DNA of 64,000 bases from S015-6 sp964384945 (lineage in GTDB: Bacteria; Desulfobacterota; DSWW01): the NCBI GenBank assembly GCA_964384945.1, contig CAYLMK010000009.1, positions 159,703 to 223,702 of the forward strand, written 5' to 3'. How positions within the stretch are numbered: position 1 is the stretch's first letter; the number at the start of each line of letters is the position of its first letter. The position numbers and the translations under genes were made by a program. Positions 41,183-50,025 of this stretch are shown piece after piece. The notes under the pieces are model-generated. The model was not told the origin of the DNA. It saw only the letters and a list, made by a program, of their open reading frames with translations, and ran no database searches.

Positions 41183-42160
41183 TCAGCCTTCCATCACCGC
41201 ACGGACCGCATCCGCGATCTTCTGCTCGCTGGGCAGAAACTCCGCTTCGAGCTTGCCGGAGAAGGGAACCGGGCAGAACGGCGCGGCCACGCGCAGGATC
41301 GGGGCGTCCAGGTAATCGAAGGCCTTCTCCGCGACCGTGGCCGCGATCTCCGCGCCGGAGCCTGCGAACTTGACCTCCTCGTGGACGATCACCAGGCGGT
41401 GCGTCTTCTTCACCGAGGCCAGGATCGCATCCTCGTCCAGGGGCGAGAGGCTGCGCGGGTCCAGGACCTCCACGCTCACGCCGGCCGCGGCCATCTTCTC
41501 GGCCGCGGCCAGGGCCCGCATCACCATCTGGCCCGTGGCGACCACGGTCACGTCCTTGCCCTCCCGCTTCACATCGGCCTTGCCGATCGGAACCGTGTAG
41601 GCCTCCTCCGGCACCTCCCCCATTACCTGGTAGAGGACCTTGTTCTCGAGGAAGACGACCGGATTGTCGTCCCGGATGGCGGAGATGAGCAGCCCCTTGG
41701 CATCGTAAGGGGTGCTGGGCATGACCACCTTCAGGCCGGGGATGTGCATGAACCAGGCCTCCAGAGACTGGGAATGCTGGGCGGCGGCCCCTATGCCCGC
41801 GCCGCAGCAGGTCCGGAGAACCATCGGGATCTTGGCCTTGCCGCCGAACATGTACCGCATCTTGGCAGCCTGGTTGAAAAGCTGGTCCAGACAGACGCCG
41901 ATGAAATCCACGAACATCAGCTCCGCCACGGGCCGAAGGCCGGCGGCCGCCGCACCGACCGCGGCCCCGATGATCGCACTCTCCGAGATCGGGGTGTCCA
42001 GGACCCTCTTCTCGCCGAATCGGGCCTGCAGGCCGGCTGTCACCCCCAGGACGCCGCCGGGGGAACCGACATCCTCTCCGAGCACGAAGACGTTCGGATC
42101 CCGCTCCATCTCGAGACAGAGGGCGTTGTTGATGGCCATCCCCATGTTCATCATGGTCAT
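41183..42160 (-). CDS. 2-oxoacid dehydrogenase E1 beta subunit (pyruvate/acetoin type)
   Basis: This 325-aa transketolase-like protein begins INNALCLEMERDPNVFVLGEDVG and has GLRPVAELMFVDF, AAQHSQSLEAWFMHIPGLKVVMPS and VEVLDPRSLSPLDEDAIL, typical of AcoB/PdhB. It forms an alpha2-beta2 ThDP enzyme with the product of the next gene upstream and decarboxylates a 2-oxoacid (or acetoin), passing the acyl group to lipoyl-E2. AAGGAGATCCGT precedes the ATG. It is the last E-subunit gene in the operon, 13 bp before the cytochrome gene. The substrate is not fixed by sequence. Confidence 0.92.
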   Translation of the reverse strand: MTMMNMGMAINNALCLEMERDPNVFVLGEDVGSPGGVLGVTAGLQARFGEKRVLDTPISESAIIGAAVGAAAAGLRPVAELMFVDFIGVCLDQLFNQAAKMRYMFGGKAKIPMVLRTCCGAGIGAAAQHSQSLEAWFMHIPGLKVVMPSTPYDAKGLLISAIRDDNPVVFLENKVLYQVMGEVPEEAYTVPIGKADVKREGKDVTVVATGQMVMRALAAAEKMAAAGVSVEVLDPRSLSPLDEDAILASVKKTHRLVIVHEEVKFAGSGAEIAATVAEKAFDYLDAPILRVAAPFCPVPFSGKLEAEFLPSEQKIADAVRAVMEG

Positions 42161-42192
42161 ACGGATCTCCTTCTCGTAGCCAGGGGAGGTAG

Positions 42193-43158
42193 CTAGGCGT
42201 ACACATCCGCCAGCAACTCCCCGGCATCCGGCTCCGGGCTCTCCTGCGCGAACCGGACCGCCTCCTCGATCTCTTTCCGGACCGACTCGCGGATCTTCTT
42301 CACCTTCTCCTTGGTCAGCGCCTTTGTCTTGAGGAGCTTGTTCTCGAGCCGCAGGATGGGGTCCTTGTCCGGTTTCTGCCAGCCCTCGATCTCTTCCCTG
42401 CCGCGGTAGACCTCGGGGTCGCCCACGAAATGACCCTTGATACGGTAGGTCTTGCACTCGAGCAGGGTCGGGCCCTTGCCCTTCCGTGCCCTGTCCACGG
42501 CCGCGGCCGCGGCCTCGTATACGGCCACCAGATCGTTTCCGTCCACGATGACGCCGGGCATGCCGTATCCGGCCGCCCGCTCCGTCACCGACTCGATGCA
42601 CTGGTGCCTCGCCTGGGAGGTGAACTCGCCGTAGTGGTTGTTCTCCGCCACGAAGACCACCGGCGCCTTCCAGACGGCCGCGAGGTTCATGGCCTCATGG
42701 GTGGTGCCCTGGTTGGAGGCCCCGTCCCCGAAGAAGGAGACACATACGTTGTCGGTTCCCTTGTACCGGGCCGCCAGGGCCGCGCCGACCGCGATCGGCG
42801 GTCCTCCGCCCACGATCCCGTTCGCGCCCAGGATGCCGAGGTCCAGGTCCGCGATGTGCATGGACCCGCCCTTGCCCTTGCAATAGCCCGTGCTCCTCGC
42901 AAAGAGCTCGGCCATCATGAACTTCACGTCCCCGCCCTTGGCGATCATATGCCCGTGGCCGCGGTGGGTGCTCGTGATATAGTCCGCATCCCTCAGCGCG
43001 GCGCAAACGCCGGCCGCCACCGCCTCCTGTCCGACGCTCAAATGAACGAAGCCGCCGATCGTTGCGGTCATGACCAGCTCTTCGATCTTCTCCTCGAAGA
43101 ACCGAATCCGCAGCATGACCGTGTACAGGTCGATCATCCTCTTACTCGTGAGACTCAT
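42193..43158 (-). CDS. 2-oxoacid dehydrogenase E1 alpha subunit (pyruvate/acetoin type)
   Basis: This 321-aa protein has FEEKIEELVMTATIGGFVHLSVGQEAV, YCKGKGGSMHIADLDLGILGANGIVGGG, and the ThDP motif GDGASNQGTTHEAMNLAAVWKAP ending with VAENNHYGEFT. It matches AcoA/PdhA. The start ATG at 43158 overlaps the LipB-LipA gene by 17 bp and has GAGGAGGG upstream. Together with E1 beta, E2 and E3 in the same operon it forms a complete dehydrogenase complex. Confidence 0.93.
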   Translation of the reverse strand: MSLTSKRMIDLYTVMLRIRFFEEKIEELVMTATIGGFVHLSVGQEAVAAGVCAALRDADYITSTHRGHGHMIAKGGDVKFMMAELFARSTGYCKGKGGSMHIADLDLGILGANGIVGGGPPIAVGAALAARYKGTDNVCVSFFGDGASNQGTTHEAMNLAAVWKAPVVFVAENNHYGEFTSQARHQCIESVTERAAGYGMPGVIVDGNDLVAVYEAAAAAVDRARKGKGPTLLECKTYRIKGHFVGDPEVYRGREEIEGWQKPDKDPILRLENKLLKTKALTKEKVKKIRESVRKEIEEAVRFAQESPEPDAGELLADVYA

Positions 43159-44731
43159 CGCCTTGGGCCCTCCTCTTTTCCCTCTCGGTAAGGCAGGTTT
43201 CGTTCGGCTTCTGCCCGGCGAAAAACTCTTCTGCGCGGTAGGAGCTTCTCACCAACGGCCCGGACGCCACTTCCCGGAACCCCAATGCCCGGGCCGTCTC
43301 CCCCCATCGCGCGAACTCCTCCGGCGCGACGTACCTGTGCACCGGCACGTGCCTGGCGGAAGGGGCCAGGTATTGCCCCAGGGTCAGATAGTCGCAGCCC
43401 GCGCGCCGCAGGTCGCCCAGGGTCTCCCAGATCTCCCGGGAGGCCTCCCCGAGCCCGAGCATCAGCCCCGACTTGGTCGGGAGCCCCTTCTTGGCGGCAT
43501 AGGCCAGCACGTCCAGGGACCTCCGGTAGTCTGCCTGGGGCCGCACCGATTCGTACAGCCTGGGCACGGTCTCCACGTTGTGGTTAAACACGTCCGGCCG
43601 GGCGTCGCAGACCGCCCCCAGGTCCGCCTCGCAGCCCTGGAAATCGGGCACCAGCACCTCCACCTTTGCCCCGGGGCAGTGCTGCCGGATCGATCGGATC
43701 GTGTCGGCAAAGTGCCGGGCCCCTCCGTCCGGCAGGTCGTCGCGGGTCACCGAGGTGACGACCACGTAGGCGAGGCCCATCGCCTTGGCCGCAAGGGCCA
43801 CCCGTTCGGGCTCACCGGGGTCCGGCGCCTTCGGAATTCCCTTGTCGACCGCGCAGAAGCGGCAGCGCCGGCTGCACACGGTCCCGAGGATCATGAAGGT
43901 GGCCGTGCCCCGGGAGAAGCATTCCCCGAGGTTCGGGCAGTGGGCGCTCTGGCAGACGGTTCCCAGGCCCCACCCGCGCAGCCTCTCTTCCATGCCGCCC
44001 ACCGCCTCCGGGCTTGCCGCCCGCAGGTGCAGCCAGGGGGGATGCCTGGAGGGCCTCTTGCCGGCCCGCAGGACGCGCGCGTAGGCGAAATATTCTGCAA
44101 AGGCCTCGACGAATCGCTCCTTCACCTCGGCCATATCGATTTGACGGCCCAGCTCCCGCTCGATCGAGGTAATCCGCTCACCCGGGTGTCCGCACGGGAC
44201 GATGCAGTCGAACCACCGGGGGTCTGTGTTCACGTTCACGGCGATACCGTGAAACGTCACCCATTTGCGCACCGCGACCCCGACGCTCGCGACCTTGGCG
44301 CCGCCCACCCACAGGCCGGGCTGCCCCTTCTTTCGCTCCGGCCGAAGCCCGTAGGATTGCAGGACCGTCTCCATCGCGCCGAGCAGGCCCGCGAGGAACC
44401 GGTGCAGGTCCTGCTCGTGGAGCTTCACGATCGGGTAGGCCACAAGCTGGCCCGGCCCGTGAAAGGTGGCCATGCCGCCCCGTTCCACCCGGCTCACGCC
44501 GATTCCCTTTTCGTGCAGCGCCTCCTCGGGAAGCCGCAGGTCCGCCTCGCTGCCGCTGCGGCCGATCGTGACGACAGGGGGGTGCTCGACAAGGACGAGC
44601 CGGTCCGGAACCCTGTCCGCAATCCGCTCCTCGGCCATGGCCCGCTGTCGGCCCAGGGCCTCGTCGTATGCCAGATTCCCCCAGTCCTGAACCTCCAGGA
44701 CGCCAGGGGCCGGATTCGAGACGTCTGTCAC
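43142..44731 (-). CDS. Fused octanoyltransferase-lipoyl synthase (LipB-LipA)
   Basis: This 529-aa protein joins two enzymes that are normally separate. Residues 1 to about 225 are LipB, with RVERGGMATFHGPGQLVAYP, the lysine in GAKVASVGVAVRKWVTFHG, and the acyl-accepting Cys in VPCGHPGERITSI. About residues 245-529 are LipA, with the auxiliary cluster motif VCQSAHCPNLGECF, the radical SAM motif CSRRCRFCAV, and the C-terminal VRSSYRAEEF serine ligand. One chain thus transfers octanoyl from ACP and inserts both sulfurs. A GTG start after GGGGAGAATCC lies 13 bp past the E3 stop. It sits among the E1-E3 genes it serves. Confidence 0.93.
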   Translation of the reverse strand: MTDVSNPAPGVLEVQDWGNLAYDEALGRQRAMAEERIADRVPDRLVLVEHPPVVTIGRSGSEADLRLPEEALHEKGIGVSRVERGGMATFHGPGQLVAYPIVKLHEQDLHRFLAGLLGAMETVLQSYGLRPERKKGQPGLWVGGAKVASVGVAVRKWVTFHGIAVNVNTDPRWFDCIVPCGHPGERITSIERELGRQIDMAEVKERFVEAFAEYFAYARVLRAGKRPSRHPPWLHLRAASPEAVGGMEERLRGWGLGTVCQSAHCPNLGECFSRGTATFMILGTVCSRRCRFCAVDKGIPKAPDPGEPERVALAAKAMGLAYVVVTSVTRDDLPDGGARHFADTIRSIRQHCPGAKVEVLVPDFQGCEADLGAVCDARPDVFNHNVETVPRLYESVRPQADYRRSLDVLAYAAKKGLPTKSGLMLGLGEASREIWETLGDLRRAGCDYLTLGQYLAPSARHVPVHRYVAPEEFARWGETARALGFREVASGPLVRSSYRAEEFFAGQKPNETCLTEREKRRAQGDESHE

Positions 44732-44744
44732 GGATTCTCCCCGG

Positions 44745-46115
44745 TCATTTTCTCGGCAGGTAGAGCGCCCACTTCTCCGCGTCCCGTGCCGCGTCCACCA
44801 GGGCCTCGGAGAATGTGGGATGGACCCGTATGCTTCGGGCGAACTCCCGGGCCGTGCACTCGAGCTGCATTGCCAGCACCGCCTCGCCCACGAGCTCGGT
44901 GGCCCCGCCCCCGACGATGTGCACGCCCAGTATTTCCCCATACTTGGCATCGGAGACGATCTTCACCGCTCCGTCCACTTCGTTCCGGCAGGCGGCCAAA
45001 CCATTGATCGAGTAAGGGAAGATCCCGGTTTCGATCTCCAGGCCCTTTTTCTCTGCCTCTTCCTCGGAGAGCCCTACCGCGCCGACCTCCGGCGTGGTCC
45101 AGCTTCCCCTCGGCACCAGGTGAAACGGGAACTTTTCGCTGCGGCCCATGGCGTTCTCGGCAGCCGTGACCGCCATGGAAGACGAAGCGTGGCTCAGCAT
45201 CCACCCGCCCGTGCAATCCCCGATCGCATAGATCCCTTGAACCGACGTTTCGAGCCTTTCGTTCACTGCGATGTGGCCCGCATCGTCCCGCTTGACGCCG
45301 AGCTTCTCCAGCCCCATGCCGGCCGTGTTCGGCTTCCGGGAGGAGACCAGGACCCTGGCCACCTCCACGGTCCGCTCCTTCGGGCCGGCGAGCTTGCACG
45401 CAAAGCCGCCCTTTTTCCTGGTCACCGCCTCGAGGGCGGCGCGGGTGACGATTTCCACGCCCTGCTCTCGCAGGGCCTGCGCCAGCCGCTGGCTCGTGTC
45501 GTGGTCTTCCCTCGGCAGGATCCTCGGGGCCTCGGTCGCCAGGACCACCTTGCAGCCGAACGTGTTGAGGAGATTCGCCATCTCCACCTCGATGAAGTCG
45601 GCCCGGCAGATCAGGACCGACGCGGGGACCCGGGTCATCTCGAGCACGTCGTCGGTCGTCATGGCCGCCTCTTTCAGCCCCGGGATCTCCGGAAAGGCCA
45701 GAGAGCTGCCGCTGGCGATGATGAACTTGCCGGCCTCGAGCACCCTGCCTCCCACCTCCACCGCTTTCGGCCCCTTGAACGCGGCCCGGCCCCGGACGAG
45801 CTCGACGCCGTTGTGGGCGAGCAGTCCCTCCATTCCCATACGAATCTCGGCCGAAACCCCGTTCTTGCGCTCCACGGTAGTCTTCAGGTTGAGCCTCGGT
45901 TCCGCCGCCTCGACGCCGAAGTCCGCCCCTTTTCGGATCGAATGGAGAATCGAAGCCGCCCTGTGCCATACCTTGGCGGGTATGCAGCCGCGGTTGACGC
46001 ACGTGCCTCCGACGTCCGACTCCTCGATCACCACCGCCTTTCCCCCCAGCTGGGAAGCGCGAATTGCAGCCGCATAACCACCGGGTCCACAACCGATCAC
46101 GATCAGGTCGTGCAT
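44745..46115 (-). CDS. lpdA: Dihydrolipoyl dehydrogenase (E3)
   Basis: This 456-aa flavoprotein reoxidises dihydrolipoyl groups with NAD+. Visible features are the FAD motif LIVIGCGPGGYAAAIRA, the redox disulfide GGTCVNRGCIP (Cys39, Cys44), the NAD-binding region, IYAIGDCTGGWMLSHAS, and the C-terminal His-Glu catalytic dyad (IRVHPTFSEALVDA). GGAGGAGCAGGATCG lies before the ATG. It is in one operon with E1, LipB-LipA and E2. It could also serve the GcvH-like protein encoded nearby. Confidence 0.95.
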   Translation of the reverse strand: MHDLIVIGCGPGGYAAAIRASQLGGKAVVIEESDVGGTCVNRGCIPAKVWHRAASILHSIRKGADFGVEAAEPRLNLKTTVERKNGVSAEIRMGMEGLLAHNGVELVRGRAAFKGPKAVEVGGRVLEAGKFIIASGSSLAFPEIPGLKEAAMTTDDVLEMTRVPASVLICRADFIEVEMANLLNTFGCKVVLATEAPRILPREDHDTSQRLAQALREQGVEIVTRAALEAVTRKKGGFACKLAGPKERTVEVARVLVSSRKPNTAGMGLEKLGVKRDDAGHIAVNERLETSVQGIYAIGDCTGGWMLSHASSSMAVTAAENAMGRSEKFPFHLVPRGSWTTPEVGAVGLSEEEAEKKGLEIETGIFPYSINGLAACRNEVDGAVKIVSDAKYGEILGVHIVGGGATELVGEAVLAMQLECTAREFARSIRVHPTFSEALVDAARDAEKWALYLPRK

Positions 46116-46194
46116 CGATCCTGCTCCTCCCTCTCCTTCAGCATTCAGCTATTTGCTTTTCGCCCTTGGCTCCCAGCCACGCCCCTGACGACCA

Positions 46195-46262
46195 TCCCCG
46201 GTATTCATCCCGAAGCAGAGACGGGGCGGGCTTACAGCGAATAGCCAACGCCTGATCGCCAC
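46195..46262. repeat. Diverged intergenic repeat (copy 2) and low-complexity spacer
   Basis: CTTACAGCGAATAGCCAACG and TGATCGCC align with 38580-38612. The following 60 bases (to about 46330) are a pyrimidine-rich run of CCCCTGGCCCCTGGGCCCTGAT units. No gene is seen in the 225-bp gap between E3 and E2. Confidence 0.4.
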
Positions 46263-46340
46263 CAGCCCACGTCCCTTTCGCCTTTGCCCTTTCCCCTGCT
46301 CTGGCCCCTGGCCCCTGGGCCCTGATCCCTGCATCATGCA

Positions 46341-47675
46341 TCAAGCGTTCAGCAGGGCCGGCTGTTCCAGGTGCCGTGCCAGGGATTGCAGGAATTCGGC
46401 GGCCGGAGCGCCGTCCACGATCCTGTGGTCGATGGTCAGAGACAGGGTCATGAACGAGCGGATCTCGATCCGTCCGTTTTTCACCCCCGGTTTTTCGACG
46501 ATCCTTCCCACTCCCAGGATAGCCGTTTCCGGAGGGTTGAGGATCGGCGTGAATCCGTCGATCCCGAGCATGCTCATGTTCGAAATCGTGAAGGTGCCGT
46601 CGGTCACCTCGTCCATGGACAGGGATCCTTCCCTGGCCCTGCCGGCAATCTCCCGGGCCTCCCGGCCGATCTCGAGGATCCCTTTGCGGTCCGCGTTGCG
46701 GATCTTGGGTACGATCAGGCCGCCGGGCAGGGCCACCGCCATGCCGACATCCACGCGGTCGTGGAGGAGGATCTCATCGCCCGCCAGGGTGGAGTTCATG
46801 TACGGGAAGCGCTTCAGGACCCGCGCGACCGTGTAGATGATTATATCATTATAGGATATGCGTACCGATTCGTCCCCTTTGTACTCTTCACGCAGCAAGT
46901 CCCGAAACCGGACCATCTCCGTCACATCCACCTCGGTCATGAGGGTAAGTTGGGCCGCGTTTTGCAGGCTGGCGTGCATGTTGTCCGCGATGGCCCTGCG
47001 CATACCGGTCAGGGGGATCGACCGGGCAGGGGCAGGCGCGGCCCCGGGGCCCGCCGCACGGGAAGCGACGGCACGCTCCACGTCCTGCTTGGTGATCTTG
47101 CCTCCTTCCCCGGTTCCGGACAGGGCCGAGAGGTCCAGGCCTGCCTGTTTCGCCATCTCCAAGGCCACGGGCGTGATCCGGGGAAACGCGGAGCCCTGCG
47201 CGTGGAACCGCTTCACGTCTTCCTCGGTCACCCGTCCTTCCTTTCCCGTGCCGGGAACGAGGGCGATGTCCACGCCCAGATCCTTTGCCAGGCGCTTGGC
47301 GGCGGGGCTTGCAGCCACGTAGTCCCCGGCTGCCGGCGCAGCCGGCCCCCTGTCGGGAGCGGCCTTTCCCGCAGGCGCCCCCTTCACGTCCTCCACCTCT
47401 CCGATCCTGATCCCCTCGATCCGCTCGGGCCTCTCCCCCTCTTCCGCAACGATTGCGAGCACCGCGCCCACGGGCACGGTCCGCCCCGCCTGTACCACGA
47501 TCTGAAACAGAACCCCGGAGGCAACGGACTGGACCGTGTTGGTGATTTTCTCGGTTTCCACCTCGAAGAGGGCCTCCCCTTTGCGGACCGCGTCGCCCTC
47601 CTGCCGGAGCCATTTGGCGACCTTGCCCTGTTTCATGGTCATGCCGAATCTGGGCATCTTGATTTCGGTTGCCAC
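46341..47675 (-). CDS. 2-oxoacid dehydrogenase E2 acyltransferase with two peripheral-subunit-binding domains
   Basis: This 444-aa protein begins at a GTG with AGGAGG 10 bases upstream. The order is an N-terminal lipoyl domain (ALFEVETEKITNTVQS, lipoyl Lys), an Ala/Pro linker, a first E3/E1-binding domain (SPAAKRLAKDLGVDI, ending EEDVKRF), a second one (TPVALEMAKQAGLDL, ending KQDVERAV), and the catalytic domain with LTIDHRIVDGAPAAEFL (His and Asp). Most bacterial E2 chains have one binding domain, so the tandem pair is unusual. It forms the core of the complex encoded downstream. Confidence 0.93.
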   Translation of the reverse strand: MATEIKMPRFGMTMKQGKVAKWLRQEGDAVRKGEALFEVETEKITNTVQSVASGVLFQIVVQAGRTVPVGAVLAIVAEEGERPERIEGIRIGEVEDVKGAPAGKAAPDRGPAAPAAGDYVAASPAAKRLAKDLGVDIALVPGTGKEGRVTEEDVKRFHAQGSAFPRITPVALEMAKQAGLDLSALSGTGEGGKITKQDVERAVASRAAGPGAAPAPARSIPLTGMRRAIADNMHASLQNAAQLTLMTEVDVTEMVRFRDLLREEYKGDESVRISYNDIIIYTVARVLKRFPYMNSTLAGDEILLHDRVDVGMAVALPGGLIVPKIRNADRKGILEIGREAREIAGRAREGSLSMDEVTDGTFTISNMSMLGIDGFTPILNPPETAILGVGRIVEKPGVKNGRIEIRSFMTLSLTIDHRIVDGAPAAEFLQSLARHLEQPALLNA

Positions 47676-47772
47676 TCTGCAAAATCCTCCTGCGATCGGG
47701 GCGCGCGGAGGGCAGCCGCCGCACCCGCGCGGATCCCCTCGGTCTCGGTCGAGGGGGTTCCGGCCCGTTCCT

Positions 47773-49116
47773 CTACATGGCCTCGAAGACCTTGTCCGCC
47801 GCCTGCAGGGTCCTCTCCACATCCGCGTCCGTGTGCTTGATCGTCATGTACCATCTTCCCCCCGCCAGCACGCAGATCCCTTCCTGGTACATCCCTGTCC
47901 AGAAGGTCAGCATCGCCCCCAGATCCAGGGTAGCAAGATCCTCGTCGGAGTAGAGCACAGCGTTTTCATCGACCCCGAAAACCGTGAAAAACACCCCCCT
48001 TGCGCTCTGAATACGCATACGGACCCCGTGCTTCCTGGCGAGTTCGCGGAGGCCTTCCTCCAGCCTCTGCTGGACCCGGTCCATCTCCCGGTAGACGGCC
48101 CCGCCGTCCCTCTCGAGGATACCCAGGGTCGTCACGGCGGCGCGGACCCCGAGGGGGTATCCGTTGAACGTACCCGGGCCGAGCACCTTTCGGTCCCGAA
48201 GCTGCTCCATGATCTCGGCCCTGCCCACGACCGCAGAGAAGGGGAGGCCGCCGGCCAGGGCCTTGCCGAAGGTGGCCAGGTCCGGGGTCACTCCGAGGGC
48301 GCCCTGTGCGCCGCTCAGCCCGAGCCGGAAGCCGGTGATGACCTCGTCCATGCTCATCACGATGCCGTGTTTCGTGCAAAGCTCCCGCATCCTCTCCAGA
48401 TAGCCGGGGCGGGGCATCAGGTTGAAGTGGTTGCAGACGATGCCCTCGAAATGAATGATCGCGATCTCGTCGCCGTACTTCTCGATCGTCTCTTCCAGTG
48501 CATCGAGGTCGCTCCAGGGCAGCAGGAAGCCCTCCTTGTCCGCGGTCGGTCCCCGTCCCATGGTAAAGGCCAGATCGTCCCAGACCTCCGAATTCGGGTC
48601 GTAGACCGGGAAGGGCCGGCCCGCAGGCTTCGGGTCCAACATCCCGCCCAGGATATTGTCGAACCATCCGTGATAGTGTCCGCCGAACCGCACGAAATAG
48701 GGCCTGCCCGTGCGGGCGCGCGCCAGGCGGATGGCCATCTGAACCGCTTCGCTCCCGGAAAGGCAGAACTTGACCCGCTCGGCACACGGTATGTGTTGGA
48801 CAAGCTTCTCGGCCACCTTGATATCGTCCGGGGTGTGCAGGATCCCGGAACCGCAGCAGACCGTGGAGGCATCCATCAGGTCCTTCAGGCCCTGGATGTA
48901 TTCCGGATGCCGATGGCCGAGGAGGTTCGGGCCCATGGCTCCCTGGTAGTCGATGTATTCGTTCCCGTCCACATCCCACAGCCGGCTTCCCTCGGCGCGG
49001 GCCACGAACACCCGGTTCTCGATCGCCTCCAGGGGCACCCGGAAATTGCTGTGCCCGCCGGGAAAGAGCTGATTGAACCTCTCGGTCAGTCTCTTGTTCT
49101 CGTCCATCTTGAGCAT
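47773..49116 (-). CDS. Class III PLP aminotransferase/glutamate-1-semialdehyde aminomutase-like
   Basis: This 447-aa PLP protein has FPGGHSNFR at the N-terminus, YIDYQGAMGPNLLGHRHPE, the cofactor-ring segment SGSEAVQMAIRLARARTG, MDEVITGFRLGLSGAQ, and the PLP-binding Lys in DLATFGKALAGGLPFSAVVG. It resembles HemL but heme genes are absent, and the class also includes omega-transaminases. AAGGAGAAAGCC precedes the ATG. Its place between TetR and the dehydrogenase operon suggests it makes the 2-oxoacid (or its amino donor) for that complex. This is inference. Confidence 0.88.
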   Translation of the reverse strand: MLKMDENKRLTERFNQLFPGGHSNFRVPLEAIENRVFVARAEGSRLWDVDGNEYIDYQGAMGPNLLGHRHPEYIQGLKDLMDASTVCCGSGILHTPDDIKVAEKLVQHIPCAERVKFCLSGSEAVQMAIRLARARTGRPYFVRFGGHYHGWFDNILGGMLDPKPAGRPFPVYDPNSEVWDDLAFTMGRGPTADKEGFLLPWSDLDALEETIEKYGDEIAIIHFEGIVCNHFNLMPRPGYLERMRELCTKHGIVMSMDEVITGFRLGLSGAQGALGVTPDLATFGKALAGGLPFSAVVGRAEIMEQLRDRKVLGPGTFNGYPLGVRAAVTTLGILERDGGAVYREMDRVQQRLEEGLRELARKHGVRMRIQSARGVFFTVFGVDENAVLYSDEDLATLDLGAMLTFWTGMYQEGICVLAGGRWYMTIKHTDADVERTLQAADKVFEAM

Positions 49117-49167
49117 GGCTTTCTCCTTTTCATCGGCCCGGTCTCCTCGGCGTGCCCGGAGAGGTCT

Positions 49168-49803
49168 TCACGTCAACAGCCTTCGGACGGATTCCACGAG
49201 CTGCCGCTTCCTCTCTTCTCTCTTCAGTTCCTTCCCTTCTTCGGCAAAGTAGCTGTCGAACCGCCTGGCATAGTGGGGGGAGACGCAGGAGAACATGAAC
49301 AGCATGACGTGATTGTCCAGCGCGTAGGCCGCGATCCTGCTGCTCAGTCCCCTGTCGATCTCTCCTCTTCGCTTGCCCTCTTCGATGATCTTCATCCAGA
49401 AGTCTCTCGACGAGCTCTCCATTCGCTCCGAAACACGGTCCGAGAACGCCTTCATGGAAGGCGAGGCGAGATCCAGATAGATGATGATGTAGTCGGCATG
49501 CTCCTTGGCGAAGGCCTCCACCTCTTCCAGCAGATCGTAAACCAGATCGAAGACGGGCTTCGACACCGGCAGGTATCTTGCTTCGCCCTTGGCAACCAGA
49601 TCCATCGTGCGATGAAGCGTGGCGAGAAAAACATCTTCCTTGTTCTTGAAGTACTTGTAGAGGGCCCCGTTCGATATCCGGGCCCTCCGGCAGATATCGC
49701 TGACGTTCGCCCGGTAGTAGCCCTTTTTTGCAAAGACGTGGGCCGCGGCGTTGAGAATGGCGGTCTGTCTCTTTTCGGGCAGCTTTTTGAAGGTCTCCAG
49801 CAC
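49168..49803 (-). CDS. TetR family transcriptional regulator
   Basis: This protein of about 211 aa has an N-terminal TetR helix-turn-helix (LPEKRQTAILNAAAHVFAKKGYY followed by VSDICRRARISNGALYKYFKNKEDVF) and a helical ligand domain. GTG 49803 is chosen as start. A frame reaching 49848 is also open. It is divergent from the hydroxypyruvate reductase gene, and a 26-bp palindrome in the shared region is the likely operator. It is the first of the co-directional genes with the aminotransferase and dehydrogenase, so it may control both directions. Confidence 0.9.
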   Translation of the reverse strand: MLETFKKLPEKRQTAILNAAAHVFAKKGYYRANVSDICRRARISNGALYKYFKNKEDVFLATLHRTMDLVAKGEARYLPVSKPVFDLVYDLLEEVEAFAKEHADYIIIYLDLASPSMKAFSDRVSERMESSSRDFWMKIIEEGKRRGEIDRGLSSRIAAYALDNHVMLFMFSCVSPHYARRFDSYFAEEGKELKREERKRQLVESVRRLLT

Positions 49804-49917
49804 CGGGAAGATCCCTTCGGGCGCAAAGCCGGGCGTCGCCCCGCCCACGGCCCGGGCCGGCGTCGGGTGTCCGACGGGCGGGTTCGCCTGGTAGAGAGTG
49901 AATGGTCGCTCTCCATG

Positions 49918-49943
49918 TTGACAGAAGCCGCGGCTTCCGTCAA
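49918..49943. promoter_or_regulatory. 26-bp palindrome, probable TetR operator overlapping a -35 box
   Basis: TTGAC and GTCAA flank a perfect 14-bp core (GAAGCCGCGGCTTC, 49924-49937), with only one mismatched pair over 26 bp. The left arm gives a TTGACA -35-like hexamer for plus-strand transcription, although no good -10 follows. Position and symmetry fit autoregulation by the adjacent TetR protein. Confidence 0.6.
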
Positions 49944-50025
49944 GGGCTTCGGAGCCACGGCTACCAAAGAATCGCGCGATGGCTTACAATGCTTCCACGC
50001 AACCCGGCCAGAGGGAGGGCATACG

